DNA of 5,316 bases, from positions 1-5,316 of the forward strand of contig CAAFXL010000125.1 of NCBI GenBank assembly GCA_900767005.1, in the 5' to 3' direction. Shown here in pieces: positions 3,769-5,316 of the stretch (the stretch's first letter is position 1; each line of letters begins with the position of its first letter). The notes under the pieces were generated by a model. That model made no database searches, was not told the DNA's origin, and was given only the letters and a program-made list of their open reading frames with translations. The translations under genes and the position numbers were made by a program. The stretch is from an uncultured Ruminobacter sp. (lineage in GTDB: Bacteria > Pseudomonadota > Gammaproteobacteria > Enterobacterales > Succinivibrionaceae).

Positions 3769-5316
3769 ATGAACATGCAACGAACCCTTCTAGCTTCTTG
3801 TGTATTTTCTTCTTTATGTGCTTTAACTGCCTGCGGTGGTGGTGGCGGTGGTAATGACACTCCAACCCCAGATCCTGATCCAATTTCAGTACAAATTGAT
3901 AATGCAGTTGAAGACTCAAAACAACCAACCAACAAATTAGTTTGTAACGATTTATCAAAATCAGATCTAGATAAGAGATTTTGCGACCTAACTATTTATC
4001 AAGTAATGGTCGAAGCTTTCCAAAATGGTGATGATACACTACCTCACTATAACATTGGCTATGGTACTAGCGATCATAAAGGTAATATTAAAGGTATAAC
4101 TAAAGCACTAGATTATATTAAAGGATTAAATGCTAATGCAGTTTGGCTTACTCCTGTTTTTACCAGTTGCGATGACAATTGTGGACCATTAGATGCTACT
4201 GGATACTATGCTAAAAATTACAATGAAATTGATCCTCATTTTGGCGACTTTACATCTCTACAAGAACTAATTAAAAAAACACACAATAAGCAAATGGCTA
4301 TTTATCTTGATGGTGTATTTGGTCACTTTAGAAGCGATGTTGAAAACTCAATTACTACAACACCTACTTGTGCTGCAATTGGTGGTACAACAGACGACAA
4401 GCCAGCAAATACATTATGTGCTGATTGGGATAAAACAGACACTAAAAATTTCTTTAAGAACTTAACTAACTTTTATATCGACCATTATGGCATTGATGGT
4501 TGGAGAATGGACCAAGCTTATCAAGTTCCTTTAGATCAATGGAAAGCAATTAGAGAAAGTGTAGAAAGTAATGCCGCAAACCAAACTGGTCATAAAGGCT
4601 ACATCGTAGGTGAAATTTGGGGTAGTAATAACGATCATAACACCTATGCTTTCGGTACAAGTAATGATAACATGGGCTTAAGATCTGCATTCTTCTTTAA
4701 TTTACGCTATGGTCTAGTAAAAGCTCTAGCAGTTGAAGAATCAACAAATAAAGACCATACTGGCCAACGTATCTTAACAGAATTTACCGATGGTGAAAAA
4801 ACATTCCCATCTAATGCTATTCCTAACGCATTCTTAACTAACCATGACTTAGTAAGATTTGGTGATCTATTACAGCGTGGTCGCATCACTGATACCGATA
4901 AAGAGGCTTATTGGAATGCTCATAAGAATGCTCTTGCTTTCTTAGCTTCATTTAGTGGTCCTATCACCATTTACTATGGTGATGAAATTGGTCAAGAAGT
5001 TCCAAATTATGCTGATAAAATAGAAAACAATTGTACTGATCGTGGTTTATGTGATGATCACGTATCAAGAACCCAAGGCAGAATTTCTGGATTTGATACT
5101 AAAGAACAAGATCTTCATGACTTTACTGCTAAAGCATTAAAGATGAGACAAGATTATCCTGTAATGACTAAGGGTGCAGTTCATGCAATTGAAGCTTCAA
5201 CTAACAGCTTTGCAATTCAAAAGTATGATAACGATAGCACTCATAAGCCTGTTATTCTTTACATGAACATCAATAACCGTGAACAAAATGTTACTCTTTC
5301 TCAGACTGCATTAAAA
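3769..5316 (+). CDS. GH13 alpha-amylase-family lipoprotein (3' end outside window)
   Basis: An alpha-amylase-family (GH13) glycosidase expected to cut alpha-glucosidic bonds in starch or maltodextrins outside the cytoplasm; 516 codons are seen and the frame is still open at the edge. A lipoprotein signal peptide ends in the lipobox LTAC with Cys22, followed by six Gly and a Pro/Asp linker (about 29-40); Gly at +2 predicts outer-membrane sorting under the Lol rule. The (beta/alpha)8 domain starts near residue 73 (LTIYQVMVEAF). Catalytic regions are intact: region I with Asp181 and His186 (DGVFGH, where the usual Asn is Gly), nucleophile Asp248 in GWRMD, acid/base Glu282 in GEIWG, and Asp360 in TNHD, followed by IYYGDEIG at 401-408. 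From about 470 a C-terminal beta domain begins. Eight cysteines in the mature chain form close pairs (59/72, 134/138, 201/217, 422/428), fitting disulfides. Substrate (amylase, glucosidase or maltodextrinase) cannot be settled from sequence alone. No neighbouring sugar genes are in view. Confidence 0.95.
   Translation, partial: MNMQRTLLASCVFSSLCALTACGGGGGGNDTPTPDPDPISVQIDNAVEDSKQPTNKLVCNDLSKSDLDKRFCDLTIYQVMVEAFQNGDDTLPHYNIGYGTSDHKGNIKGITKALDYIKGLNANAVWLTPVFTSCDDNCGPLDATGYYAKNYNEIDPHFGDFTSLQELIKKTHNKQMAIYLDGVFGHFRSDVENSITTTPTCAAIGGTTDDKPANTLCADWDKTDTKNFFKNLTNFYIDHYGIDGWRMDQAYQVPLDQWKAIRESVESNAANQTGHKGYIVGEIWGSNNDHNTYAFGTSNDNMGLRSAFFFNLRYGLVKALAVEESTNKDHTGQRILTEFTDGEKTFPSNAIPNAFLTNHDLVRFGDLLQRGRITDTDKEAYWNAHKNALAFLASFSGPITIYYGDEIGQEVPNYADKIENNCTDRGLCDDHVSRTQGRISGFDTKEQDLHDFTAKALKMRQDYPVMTKGAVHAIEASTNSFAIQKYDNDSTHKPVILYMNINNREQNVTLSQTALK

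Noticed and set aside
3728..3958. A 76-codon plus-strand frame overlapping the start of the amylase gene
   Set aside because: It is a different frame of the confidently identified amylase 5' region. Its His- and Lys-rich peptide comes from the Gly/Pro-rich linker DNA read out of frame.
4707..4889. A 60-codon minus-strand frame inside the amylase gene
   Set aside because: It is antisense to conserved GH13 sequence, including the NHD motif, and has no recognisable features.

Overview
The window is a 5.3 kb piece of a very AT-rich bacterial chromosome, with compact genes and long, extremely AT-rich spacers. The gene content suggests a Gram-negative, anaerobic or microaerobic, starch-using gammaproteobacterium. 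It holds two MSHA-like type IV pilins, a classical rubrerythrin and a lipoprotein alpha-amylase-family glycosidase. A member of the Succinivibrionaceae (Succinivibrio, Ruminobacter, Anaerobiospirillum and relatives) would fit, but that is an inference from gene content and base composition, not a sequence match.

Layout from left to right. (1) 115-726 and 1116-1673, both minus strand: two paralogous six-cysteine type IV pilins. An intrinsic terminator at 1050-1074 lies between them, and each gene has its own upstream region, so they look like two separately transcribed units. (2) 1674-2523: an 850-base gap with no convincing gene. It contains an extended -10 promoter for the 1116-1673 pilin, a small palindrome just downstream of it, tandem CRP-like sites, and a strikingly A-rich tract ending at the rubrerythrin terminator. 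(3) 2524-3099, minus: rubrerythrin with all expected metal ligands. (4) 3100-3768: a 669-base divergent intergenic region. It carries a 12-bp-arm inverted repeat in front of rubrerythrin, a pair of identical palindromes overlapping a strong Shine-Dalgarno and a tiny ORF stopped by an amber codon, and a terminator-like hairpin just before the amylase gene. (5) 3769 to the right edge, plus: a GH13 glycosidase lipoprotein that runs out of the window in frame.

The genes do not form one pathway. They read as three neighbouring functions: surface pili, peroxide/oxygen defence for an anaerobe, and extracytoplasmic starch or maltodextrin hydrolysis. Nothing here is clearly a new system. The parts most worth a second look are the leader region between rubrerythrin and the amylase, and the duplicated pilins with their different expression signals.
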